From NCBI RefSeq assembly GCF_014640975.1, contig NZ_BMHO01000001.1, positions 692,166 to 756,165 of the forward strand: DNA of 64,000 nucleotides. The letters are read 5' to 3'. Below the pieces are notes generated by a model, which worked only from the letters and a program-made list of their open reading frames with translations, did no database searches and was not told the DNA's origin. A program made the position numbers and the translations under genes. Positions 25,284-32,432 of this stretch are shown here, piece by piece. Within the stretch, counting starts at the first letter, position 1. The number at the start of each line of letters is the position of its first letter. The stretch comes from Microbacterium faecale. Its GTDB lineage: Bacteria > Actinomycetota > Actinomycetes > Actinomycetales > Microbacteriaceae.

Positions 25284-26453
25284 TTACGCCGGAACGCGAG
25301 TAGTGACGGTCGACGAGACCGGATCCGAGTGGTCGGCGTCGCCGGGCGACGGAAGCCCGACGAGCTGACTGGGCGAGATCGCGAGCGCGATCTCGCGCCC
25401 GGTGCGCAGGTCGTCCGTTGAGTAGCGCCCGAAATCGCGTTCATCGATCTGGGCGCGGACCGGGCCGCGGGCGGTGTCGACGAGAACGCGCAAGGACATG
25501 CCGAGGTACGTGATGTGCCGAATCCTTCCTGCGATGACGCCCTCGGACGGGCTGTCGTCGGGGACGATCTCCACGTGGCTCGCGCGAAACGCGACGAGCA
25601 CGCGGTCGCCGGGCGCGTGCTCGTTCTGCATCACCATCTCGATCCGCGCGCCGATGTCGTCGAGTTCGACGACGGCGGTCTTGGCGGAGATAGTGACGAC
25701 GCGGGCAGGCAGGATGTTCTGGAAACCCATGAAGTCGGCGACGAAGGCGTTCCTCGGGTTCGCGTAGAGCTCTCGCGGCGTGCCGACCTGTTCGATCTGT
25801 CCCGCGTTCATCACCACGACGCGATCGGCGAGCGCGATCGCCTCCTCTTGGTCGTGAGTCACGTAGACCGACGTCGTGCCGAGATCGTCGTGCAGTTCGC
25901 GTATCTGTGTGCGCATCGAGTGCCGAAGCTTTACGTCCAGGTTCGACAGCGGCTCGTCGAAGAGCACGAGCGACGAGCGATTCGCCATCGCGCGAGCGAG
26001 GGCGACGCGTTGCTGCTGTCCGCCTGACAGCGAGACAGCGAGGTCGTCGGCCCGGGCCTGCAGATGCACTCGTTCGAGCATCTCGTCGACGCGCTGTCGA
26101 CGCTCGCTCGAGGGCGTTCTGGCCAGCTTCAACGGATATCCGACCGTCTGCGCCACGGTCATGTGCGGCCAGAGCGCATAGCTCTGGAACACCATGCCGA
26201 TCGCGCGCTTCTCCGGCGGCACGAACTGTGAGCTCTCATACGAGAACACGGTGCGGCCGCCGATCTCGATCTCGCCGCTCGTCGGGATCTCGAGTCCGGC
26301 AAGACAGCGCAGGGTGGTCGTCTTCCCGCAGCCGCTTGGGCCGAGTAGCGTGACGAACTCGCCTTCGGCGATGTCGAGCGACAGGTCGTCGACCGCGAGC
26401 GTCTCGGCCGAGCCGTATCGTTTCGTGAGACTTCGGAGCGTGACAGCGCTCAT
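25284..26453 (-). CDS. ABC transporter ATP-binding protein (Fe3+/spermidine-type)
   Basis: The 389-residue ATPase has Walker A GPSGCGKTT, the signature LSGGQQQR, Walker B LVLFDEP and the H-loop YVTHDQEEA, followed by a TOBE regulatory domain from about residue 275. It belongs to the FbpC/PotA group. It should energise the permease at 27508 and the lipoprotein at 14982; a paralogous ATPase is at 43473. ATG 26453 overlaps the dioxygenase stop as ATGA, so translation is coupled. Confidence 0.9.
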   Translation of the reverse strand: MSAVTLRSLTKRYGSAETLAVDDLSLDIAEGEFVTLLGPSGCGKTTTLRCLAGLEIPTSGEIEIGGRTVFSYESSQFVPPEKRAIGMVFQSYALWPHMTVAQTVGYPLKLARTPSSERRQRVDEMLERVHLQARADDLAVSLSGGQQQRVALARAMANRSSLVLFDEPLSNLDVKLRHSMRTQIRELHDDLGTTSVYVTHDQEEAIALADRVVVMNAGQIEQVGTPRELYANPRNAFVADFMGFQNILPARVVTISAKTAVVELDDIGARIEMVMQNEHAPGDRVLVAFRASHVEIVPDDSPSEGVIAGRIRHITYLGMSLRVLVDTARGPVRAQIDERDFGRYSTDDLRTGREIALAISPSQLVGLPSPGDADHSDPVSSTVTTRVPA

Positions 26454-27472
26454 TGCGTCGTTGCCTTCCAGGTCATGAAGCCCATTCCGCACCCCGTGCC
26501 GGCATCCGTGCGGTAGGCCGGCACGTAGTCGACGACTTCGGCCCCGAGCGCCGCGGCGTTGGCGGCGGCTCCGGCGACGATCCAGTTGCGGATCTCCGAT
26601 GAGCCTGCGACGAGCACGTCATTCTCGAGCGCGCGCAACGGCTGAGGCTCGCCAGCGATGAAGGCGTCGAGGACGGTACGGTCCAGCTCCTCATCGACCA
26701 CGAAATGAGAGAGCCCACCCGAACCGACGATGCCGACCCGGATGTCTTCGGGAAAGCTCTTGATCGCGGCCTCGAGCGCGGTTCCGAAATCGTACGAACG
26801 CGCAGCGGTGGGCGGGTTCGGGTGCCAGAACGTGTTGACGAAGATCGGGACGATGGGGACGGGCACATCTCCCTTGAGGACCTGTTGCATGATGAAGCCC
26901 CAGCCGTGGGGGATGGCGTGGTCGCCAAACTTGCCGGCCGGAAGCTGCTGAGAGGCGGCGATATCGAAGCCCTGTGCTTGCACTGACTCGATGAGGTGCA
27001 GGGCGAGATCGCTGTGGCACTGCCGGGTCGTGCTCACGTCGGGGACGTTCTTCGCCTCGGCGACGGACAGCCCAGGCGCCATGGAGTCCAGGTCCTCCTG
27101 GGTGAGCGGCTCGTGCTGGACCGTGTCGCCCCAATAGACGACGAACGGTGCGAGATGCTCGTCGTTGAAGGTCTCTTTGTGGTCGCTGCTGACGATCACC
27201 AGGACGTCGACGTCAGATGACCGAACGAATTCTTCGAGCTCGTCGATTGCGGATCTGCATCGTGCGTGCTTCTCGCGAAACGTCTCGACCTCGAGTTCGT
27301 CGGCGAATGCCGCGTCGCGCAACGACTTCAACTCGCCGAAAGAATAGGTCTGGCCGCGGAACGCAAGGCGTTCGTTCTTCTTGTCCGCAACTGCACGCGC
27401 GTCCCAATTCTCAGGCGGAGTGCCGAGCTGTGGTGCGTGTGAAGTAGCGAATGCCATTGTGAGGGATGCCAT
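26450..27472 (-). CDS. LigB-superfamily extradiol ring-cleavage dioxygenase (DesZ-like)
   Basis: The 340-residue class III extradiol dioxygenase has ATSHAPQLGTPPENW (first iron His), then FRGQTYSFGELKSL, VIVSSDHKETFNDE (second His) and FVVDEELDR (probable Glu ligand), and ends in VDYVPAYRTDAGTGCGMGF. The pattern resembles 3-O-methylgallate 3,4-dioxygenase DesZ more than protocatechuate LigB. It would open a gallate-type ring to a muconate that leads to 4-oxalomesaconate, the substrate channel for LigJ. ATG 27472 was chosen because GGAGAAGAC precedes it. It is the second gene of its operon. Confidence 0.82.
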   Translation of the reverse strand: MASLTMAFATSHAPQLGTPPENWDARAVADKKNERLAFRGQTYSFGELKSLRDAAFADELEVETFREKHARCRSAIDELEEFVRSSDVDVLVIVSSDHKETFNDEHLAPFVVYWGDTVQHEPLTQEDLDSMAPGLSVAEAKNVPDVSTTRQCHSDLALHLIESVQAQGFDIAASQQLPAGKFGDHAIPHGWGFIMQQVLKGDVPVPIVPIFVNTFWHPNPPTAARSYDFGTALEAAIKSFPEDIRVGIVGSGGLSHFVVDEELDRTVLDAFIAGEPQPLRALENDVLVAGSSEIRNWIVAGAAANAAALGAEVVDYVPAYRTDAGTGCGMGFMTWKATTQ

Positions 27473-27507
27473 GTCTTCTCCCATTCAGGGTCGGTTGATG
27501 AACGTGG

Positions 27508-29268
27508 TTAGCTTTTCGCCTTGGTCGCTTCACGGGGCGGCGACGAGGCATGCCCGGATACGCGGTATCGGCGGGCCACGACGGTGGCTACGCGTTGCAG
27601 CGCCAGGAGGAGCATCATCCCGACCGTGAGAGTGCTGAGCACGAGGATGAGGAGCGCGGCCGCCCGTGATGCGTAGCCCTGCGTGTTCAGGTCGTACACC
27701 AGAAGCGGCACGGTCGGTGTCAGGGAGGACGACAGCAGAACGGGAATCGAGAGGTTTCCCGAGATCACGATCGCGACAACGAACCACGCCGCGAAGAAGC
27801 TCGGCGCGATCAACGGCAACACGACGCCGAACACCACACGGGTCGGGCGCGCGCCGCTGATGCGTGAGGCTTCCTCCAGCTCGCGATTGATCTGCATCAG
27901 CGCGGGCTGAATCGCGCGCGTTGCGATGGGCGCCGCCGCGATGACGAGGCCGAGACCGACGAGCAGCATCGAACCATAGAGCTGGCGGATCCCCGGCAGA
28001 CTGACGTATGTCCACGCGAGACCGAGGGCGAGAACGATGCCTGGCAGCGTGAACGGCAACCACGTGAGCATCTCCAGGACGCGACGCATCCACGTCTCGT
28101 TGTGGCTGACCGCGTACATCATGATGAAGGCAAGCGCGACAGCGGCGAGGCCACCGACCACGGCGACGATGATCGTCGAACGAAGCGCCTCCATCGTGCG
28201 CGGGTCGCTGAGGAGCATTTCGTAGTTCGCTGTCGAATACACGTCGCCGCCGAAGAACGGCTGGAAGCTTCCGAGGAGGAGCTGCGCCAGGGGGAGGGCG
28301 ACGCCGAAGAGGACGTACAGAGCGATGATGCCTGTTCCGGCCCAGCGCCAGCCGCCGATCTCCCACGGAGCCGTGTCGTAGCTCTTACCGGTCACTGTCG
28401 TGTAATTCTTGCGGCCGAGTACGCGCCACTGCACCGCGACCATGAGCAGGACGAGCGCGACGAGCACGAGCGAGAGGACGCTCGCGCCGCCGTAGTCAGC
28501 GGGCGTCTGATCGGCGATGTATCCGTAGACCTCGGTCGAGAACACGTCAATCCCGGCCGGCGTGCCGAGAAAGAGCGGCACCTCGAACGCTTCCAACCCG
28601 ATGATCAGATTGAGGATGACGACGCCGGAGATCGCGGGCATCAGAACCGCGAGGTCGATGTTGAAGATCGTACGGAGTCGGCTCGCGCCCGCCATCTGCG
28701 CGGCCTCCTCCAGCGTCCGGTCCATCGCGCGGAACGGCCCGAGCAGGAGCAGGTAGCAGAAGGACGTCCCCTTGAGGACCATCACAGACACGAGGCCCGG
28801 CCAGGAGTACGCGGAGAACAGCGGTTCGTCGCCCCCTGTCAGCGCCATCCACCACTGGTTGACCTGCCCGAGTCGGGGGTTCCAGAGCATGCCCCAACTC
28901 ATGGCGTAGAACAGCGGCGGAAGGGCGAGGACGAGCACCATGACGGGCGTCACGATCCGACGCAGCGGGGCGGTGCTTCTCACGGCGAAGAACACCAGAA
29001 CCACTGCGAGAAGTATGGAGAACCCTGCGCAGAGCACCGCGATCACCAGCGAGTTGGCGAACGTCGTGTATGTGCTCGCGCTGCCGAGCGTGCGACCGAA
29101 GGCATCCAATGACCACTGCGCTGGCTGCCCGGGAGGGGCGTTGCGGAACGCACCCACCACGAGCATCACCACGGGCAATGCGAACAGCAGCACGGCGATG
29201 ACGACCAACGGAAGCATGCTGCGCGGAGTAGTGAATGCACCGTTGCTCGGTTGCCGACGGATCTTCAT
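27508..29268 (-). CDS. ABC transporter permease (two fused halves, FbpB-type)
   Basis: The roughly 586-residue inner-membrane protein has two repeated permease halves, each with about six helices. Each half has its own EAA loop: EEAAQMAGASRLRTIF in the first and EEASRISGARPTRVVF in the second. This fused form is typical of Fe3+-type importers. It heads the operon with the dioxygenase, ATPase, monooxygenase and RraA genes. ATG 29268 was chosen because GAGGTGG lies 10 bases upstream; GTG 29271 is possible. The operator at 29371 lies about 100 bases upstream. Confidence 0.87.
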   Translation of the reverse strand: MKIRRQPSNGAFTTPRSMLPLVVIAVLLFALPVVMLVVGAFRNAPPGQPAQWSLDAFGRTLGSASTYTTFANSLVIAVLCAGFSILLAVVLVFFAVRSTAPLRRIVTPVMVLVLALPPLFYAMSWGMLWNPRLGQVNQWWMALTGGDEPLFSAYSWPGLVSVMVLKGTSFCYLLLLGPFRAMDRTLEEAAQMAGASRLRTIFNIDLAVLMPAISGVVILNLIIGLEAFEVPLFLGTPAGIDVFSTEVYGYIADQTPADYGGASVLSLVLVALVLLMVAVQWRVLGRKNYTTVTGKSYDTAPWEIGGWRWAGTGIIALYVLFGVALPLAQLLLGSFQPFFGGDVYSTANYEMLLSDPRTMEALRSTIIVAVVGGLAAVALAFIMMYAVSHNETWMRRVLEMLTWLPFTLPGIVLALGLAWTYVSLPGIRQLYGSMLLVGLGLVIAAAPIATRAIQPALMQINRELEEASRISGARPTRVVFGVVLPLIAPSFFAAWFVVAIVISGNLSIPVLLSSSLTPTVPLLVYDLNTQGYASRAAALLILVLSTLTVGMMLLLALQRVATVVARRYRVSGHASSPPREATKAKS

Positions 29269-29370
29269 CACGCGGGGACCACCTCACTCTTCTCTGAGTC
29301 TCGGGCTCACCCAAGGAATATCATCAATCTGCGCCACCGATGCCCGACAGTGGGAACAGGAATGTCTAAC

Positions 29371-29387
29371 GTCCCGCAGAGCGGAAT
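29371..29387. promoter_or_regulatory. Island operator site 2 (GTCCC-N7-GGAAT)
   Basis: GTCCCGCAGAGCGGAAT lies between the divergent permease operon and IclR gene, 33 bases before the IclR ATG. It is identical at 15 of 17 positions to the reverse complement of the site at 32000-32016. It probably mediates autoregulation and control of the permease operon. Confidence 0.6.
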
Positions 29388-29419
29388 CGCGCGGCGCCCA
29401 GGATGTGCATAATGGCTTC

Positions 29420-30193
29420 ATGTCCAAAGGGCTCACGACTCCGCCGCCACCCGATCGCATCGAATCGGTCGACCACGCGCTCCGCGTGCTCAGCATGCTT
29501 GAGCACCACAGCGAGCTCCGAGTGTCGATGGTCGCCGACGAGCTGGGGGTTGCCCGGTCCACGGCGCACCGGCTGCTCGTCACGTTGGCATGGAGGCAAT
29601 TTCTTGTGCAGGATCGCGTCACCCGTGCGTTTCGCGCGGGCACCGCGCTGATCGAACTCGGTTTGCGGTCCATCAGCGAATTCGATCTCCGCCGCTTCGC
29701 GGAGCCGCACATGAAGGCCCTCGCTGAGCAGCTTGGCGAGACCGTGAACATCATCGTGCTCGACGGGGCGAACGCCAAGTTCATCGGCGGCGTCGAGGGG
29801 CCGAAAGTCGTGCGCACGCGCGTCGCGACAGGGCTCGTTCTGCCGGCCTACGCGACCTCGGGCGGGAAGGTTCTTCTCGCCTCGCTTCCTCCGGAGACGA
29901 TCCGAGAGCTCTACCCTCGGGGCTTGAAGAAGGTCACGGCGCAGACGCGCAAGACGGTCGCGCAGCTTCGGGAAGAGCTCGCCTACGTGCAGCTCAAGGG
30001 GTACGCGTTCAACGACGAGGAGAGTGCGCATGGGCTTCGAGCGATCGCGGTACCCGTGAGAGATCGAATCGGTCGAACGATCGCCGCCCTCGCCTGCTCG
30101 ACGCCGGCGAGCCGCATGCCGAAATCACGAGTGCACGGCTTCTACTCCGCGCTCGCCGAGACGGCGACGCTCATCCGCAACGACCTCCCCTGA
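29420..30193 (+). CDS. IclR-family regulator of the catabolic island
   Basis: The 257-residue protein has an N-terminal winged helix-turn-helix (RVSMVADELGVARSTAHRLL, residues about 33-52) and an IclR effector domain (from about 85; GLVLPAYATSGGKVLLA). It is divergent from the permease operon and convergent with the LigK-like gene. Three 17-bp palindromes at island promoters make it the probable local regulator. The effector is likely an aromatic acid or ring-cleavage product (inference). ATG 29420 begins the sequence; upstream in-frame sequence is antisense to the permease. Confidence 0.85.
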   Translation: MSKGLTTPPPPDRIESVDHALRVLSMLEHHSELRVSMVADELGVARSTAHRLLVTLAWRQFLVQDRVTRAFRAGTALIELGLRSISEFDLRRFAEPHMKALAEQLGETVNIIVLDGANAKFIGGVEGPKVVRTRVATGLVLPAYATSGGKVLLASLPPETIRELYPRGLKKVTAQTRKTVAQLREELAYVQLKGYAFNDEESAHGLRAIAVPVRDRIGRTIAALACSTPASRMPKSRVHGFYSALAETATLIRNDLP

Positions 30194-30208
30194 GCGGCCG
30201 CGGCATCG

Positions 30209-30856
30209 CTATCGGCGTCCGTCGCGATCGAAGCCGTAGAGCGTGACGCTCGACGCGCCGTCCTCGAGCTGACGCATGTACTCGGTCTCCTGCTCCGCGC
30301 GCTCGCGGGACCGACTCACCACCGTCGCGAACGCGTCGTCGGGAATCGAGATCACCCCGTCGTGGTCGGCGACGATCACGTCGCCGCGCCGAATGACAGC
30401 GTGGCCACAGCGCATCGGCGCGCCGATCTCGCCGGCGTCGTCCTTGGACGTTCCCGCCAGAGCGATCGACGTGCTGAAGACCGGGAAGCGACGAGCGGCG
30501 ATGTCCCGCACGTCCCGCACCCCGCCGAGGATGACGAGGCCGACCACGCCCCGCGCCTGCGCGAACGCGGTGAGGACCTCACCCCAGTAGCCGTGGTCGG
30601 CCTGTTGCGCATCGACGACGAGGGCCTCTCCGGGCCGGGCCTGCTCGATGGCGAGGTGCAGGGCGAGGTTGTCGCCTGCGGCTGTCGTGACGGGGAGGGC
30701 CCGTGCGACAAGCGCTGCGCCCGGCCACGCCGGCCGCAGCGCAGGCGACAGCAGACAGTCCATACCGGACGCTTCGTAGAGCGTGGCGGTGCCGAGCGTG
30801 AAGATCTCCTCGCGGATCGCATCGAGGTCGTAGCGTGAATCCTGTGGGCTGGACAT
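30209..30856 (-). CDS. ligK: 4-carboxy-4-hydroxy-2-oxoadipate aldolase-like (LigK-like, RraA fold)
   Basis: The 215-residue RraA-fold protein has GTATLYEASG, ARGVVGLVILGGVRDVRD (Arg-Asp with an acidic residue two positions on) and GDVIVADHDGVISIPDD. LigK splits 4-carboxy-4-hydroxy-2-oxoadipate to pyruvate and oxaloacetate, the step right after LigJ. The gene lies 6 bases downstream of the ligJ-like gene in the same operon. That pairing is the best evidence for this assignment among the three RraA paralogues. Activity still needs proof, as the family is broad. Confidence 0.72.
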   Translation of the reverse strand: MSSPQDSRYDLDAIREEIFTLGTATLYEASGMDCLLSPALRPAWPGAALVARALPVTTAAGDNLALHLAIEQARPGEALVVDAQQADHGYWGEVLTAFAQARGVVGLVILGGVRDVRDIAARRFPVFSTSIALAGTSKDDAGEIGAPMRCGHAVIRRGDVIVADHDGVISIPDDAFATVVSRSRERAEQETEYMRQLEDGASSVTLYGFDRDGRR

Positions 30857-30862
30857 CGACGG

Positions 30863-31861
30863 TTACAGCCGGAAGAGTGCCTTGGCGTTGTTCTCGAACA
30901 GCCGAGAGCGGTCGTCGTCCGTGAGCCAGTCGATGTCCTCGATCAGCAGGTGGATGTCGTCGATCCAACGCCCCGTCTTCGGGTCGATGTGCGACCCCGT
31001 GCCGGGCTTCTCGGATCCGAACACCGTCCGGTCGGAACCGACCGCGCGCACGAGCAGTTCGATGGAGTCCTGCGTGTACAGGCACGTGTCGTAGTAGAGC
31101 TTGCGGAGCTGGTCGCTGAACGTCGTGCCCTTGCGCATCGCGGCGGGAAAAAACCGACCGCGCTGGTAGGGGATCGCGCCTCCGCCGTGGGAGACGATGA
31201 TCTTGAGGCCAGGGAAGTCGTCGAAGACCGACGAGTTGATCAAGCTGATGACCGCGATCGTTTCTTCCTGGATGAAGTGCAGCGAGTAGGTCTCGCGCGC
31301 CGGTGGTCGGCAGCCCGCGGAGTGGAGGAGGATCGGCACGTCCAGCTCGCTGGCTGCTTCCCAGATCGGGTACCAGAAGCGGTCGCTGAGGGCGGGCGGT
31401 TGCGCGGTGCCCTCGTAGGGATCCGTGTTCAGCATCACGCCGACGAATCCGAGCTCCGTGACGGCACGACGCATCTCCGCGGCCCACTGCTCTGGGCTGG
31501 TGTCCATACTCTGTGGCAAGCCCGCGACGCCTCGGAATCGATCGGGCTCCAGCGACACAGAGCGCGCGATCACATCGTTCGTCTCGGCGGTGAACCACTC
31601 GACGAGCTTCGCCTGTTCGCTGTGCATCATCTGATACGGGCGCGGAGAGATCAGCTGGAGATCGATTCCCGCGTTGTTGAGATGCTCCATGTGCGACACA
31701 TTGCCGAAGCTCGGGTTCGGGGCGTCGAGCGCTGCGCGAAGGGTCTCGTCCGTCACCCCAGCGCTGCCGCGGCCGTGGGCGCCGCGGTGAGAGAGCAGGC
31801 CTGCCTTGTACGCGTACAGGGAAGCGGGGGCCGTCACGTGTCCGTGAATGTCGATCTTCAT
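30863..31861 (-). CDS. ligJ: 4-oxalomesaconate hydratase-like (LigJ-like amidohydrolase)
   Basis: This 332-residue amidohydrolase-superfamily enzyme has the N-terminal metal motif IDIHGH, a later His in PILLHSAG, IIVSHGGGAIPYQRGRF, and Glu in VFGSEKPGTGSHIDP. These match the LigJ pattern, including the closing Asp-Pro-x-Thr-Gly-x-x-x-Asp-Asp stretch. LigJ hydrates 4-oxalomesaconate to 4-carboxy-4-hydroxy-2-oxoadipate. A LigY-type C-C hydrolase is a less likely alternative. ATG 31861 has GGAGAACCT upstream. It is the first gene of a two-gene operon with ligK. Confidence 0.78.
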   Translation of the reverse strand: MKIDIHGHVTAPASLYAYKAGLLSHRGAHGRGSAGVTDETLRAALDAPNPSFGNVSHMEHLNNAGIDLQLISPRPYQMMHSEQAKLVEWFTAETNDVIARSVSLEPDRFRGVAGLPQSMDTSPEQWAAEMRRAVTELGFVGVMLNTDPYEGTAQPPALSDRFWYPIWEAASELDVPILLHSAGCRPPARETYSLHFIQEETIAVISLINSSVFDDFPGLKIIVSHGGGAIPYQRGRFFPAAMRKGTTFSDQLRKLYYDTCLYTQDSIELLVRAVGSDRTVFGSEKPGTGSHIDPKTGRWIDDIHLLIEDIDWLTDDDRSRLFENNAKALFRL

Positions 31862-31919
31862 AGGTTCTCCAGCCATGTGAGGGGACGGCACGTTGCCGAA
31901 GCGCGTATCTCGCCGGGTC

Positions 31920-31935
31920 ATCAACGGCCGTTGAT
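31920..31935. promoter_or_regulatory. Palindrome ATCAACGGCCGTTGAT upstream of ligJ
   Basis: A perfect 16-bp palindrome lies about 60 bases before the ligJ start, between it and operator site 3. It may be a second regulator site. No other copy was noticed in the window. Confidence 0.4.
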
Positions 31936-31999
31936 CGAGGATGTCTCTTCGACGAGCCAAGGTTGATATCTCACTGTACGCAATCGTCACAGCGTGGCC

Positions 32000-32016
32000 A
32001 TTCCGCTCTACGGAAC
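32000..32016. promoter_or_regulatory. Island operator site 3 (ATTCC-N7-GGAAC)
   Basis: ATTCCGCTCTACGGAAC lies about 140 bases upstream of ligJ. Its reverse complement differs from the site in front of the IclR gene at only two positions. It ties the ligJK operon to the same regulator and marks the right end of the island. Confidence 0.6.
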
Positions 32017-32056
32017 CGGAGACGTTCCGAGGGTCGCTGAGGCGAGACCGCGCGCG

Positions 32057-32330
32057 CTACTTCTTCGCGGCCGCCTTCATGGCCTTCTTCGTCTCGCCTG
32101 CCTTCGCGACCGTCTTCGGACTCCTGATGCCGGCGACAGAGCGGAACCAACCCTCCTCGCCGTAGTCTTCGGCCGCCTCTCGCCACCCGAATGCCACGAA
32201 CCCGCACCGCTTGCCGAGCAGCGCGAGGAAGATGCGCGCCTTCTGGTCGCCGAACCCCGGCAGCCTTTTCAGGCGCTTCAGCACCTCAGCGCCGTACGGA
32301 TCCCCGTCGGTCCAGATCGAAGACGCGGGC
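32057..32330 (-). pseudogene. HhH-GPD protein remnant (C-terminal half)
   Basis: The frame encodes IWTDGDPYGAEVLKRLKRLP followed by GFGDQKARIFLALLGK and ends in KAMKAAAKK. It is almost the same as the C-terminal half of the intact gene at 34652-35224. The N-terminal half is missing, and the frame continues upstream into unrelated sequence up to about 32464. DNA identity to the intact copy is high, so the duplication is fairly recent. Confidence 0.75.
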
Positions 32331-32391
32331 GGGTCGTCGACCGGTGCGCCCACGACGGATCCGATCGTCGCGATCCCGACCGAATGATCCG

Positions 32392-32427
32392 GCGGCCCGC
32401 GACGATTTCGGTGTCGTCGCGGGCCGC
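32392..32427 (-). terminator. Terminator of the dipZ-like gene
   Basis: GCGGCCCGCGACGA (32392-32405) pairs perfectly with 32414-32427 over an 8-base loop. It lies directly downstream of the dipZ-like stop codon on the minus strand. Confidence 0.75.
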
Positions 32428-32432
32428 GCGGG

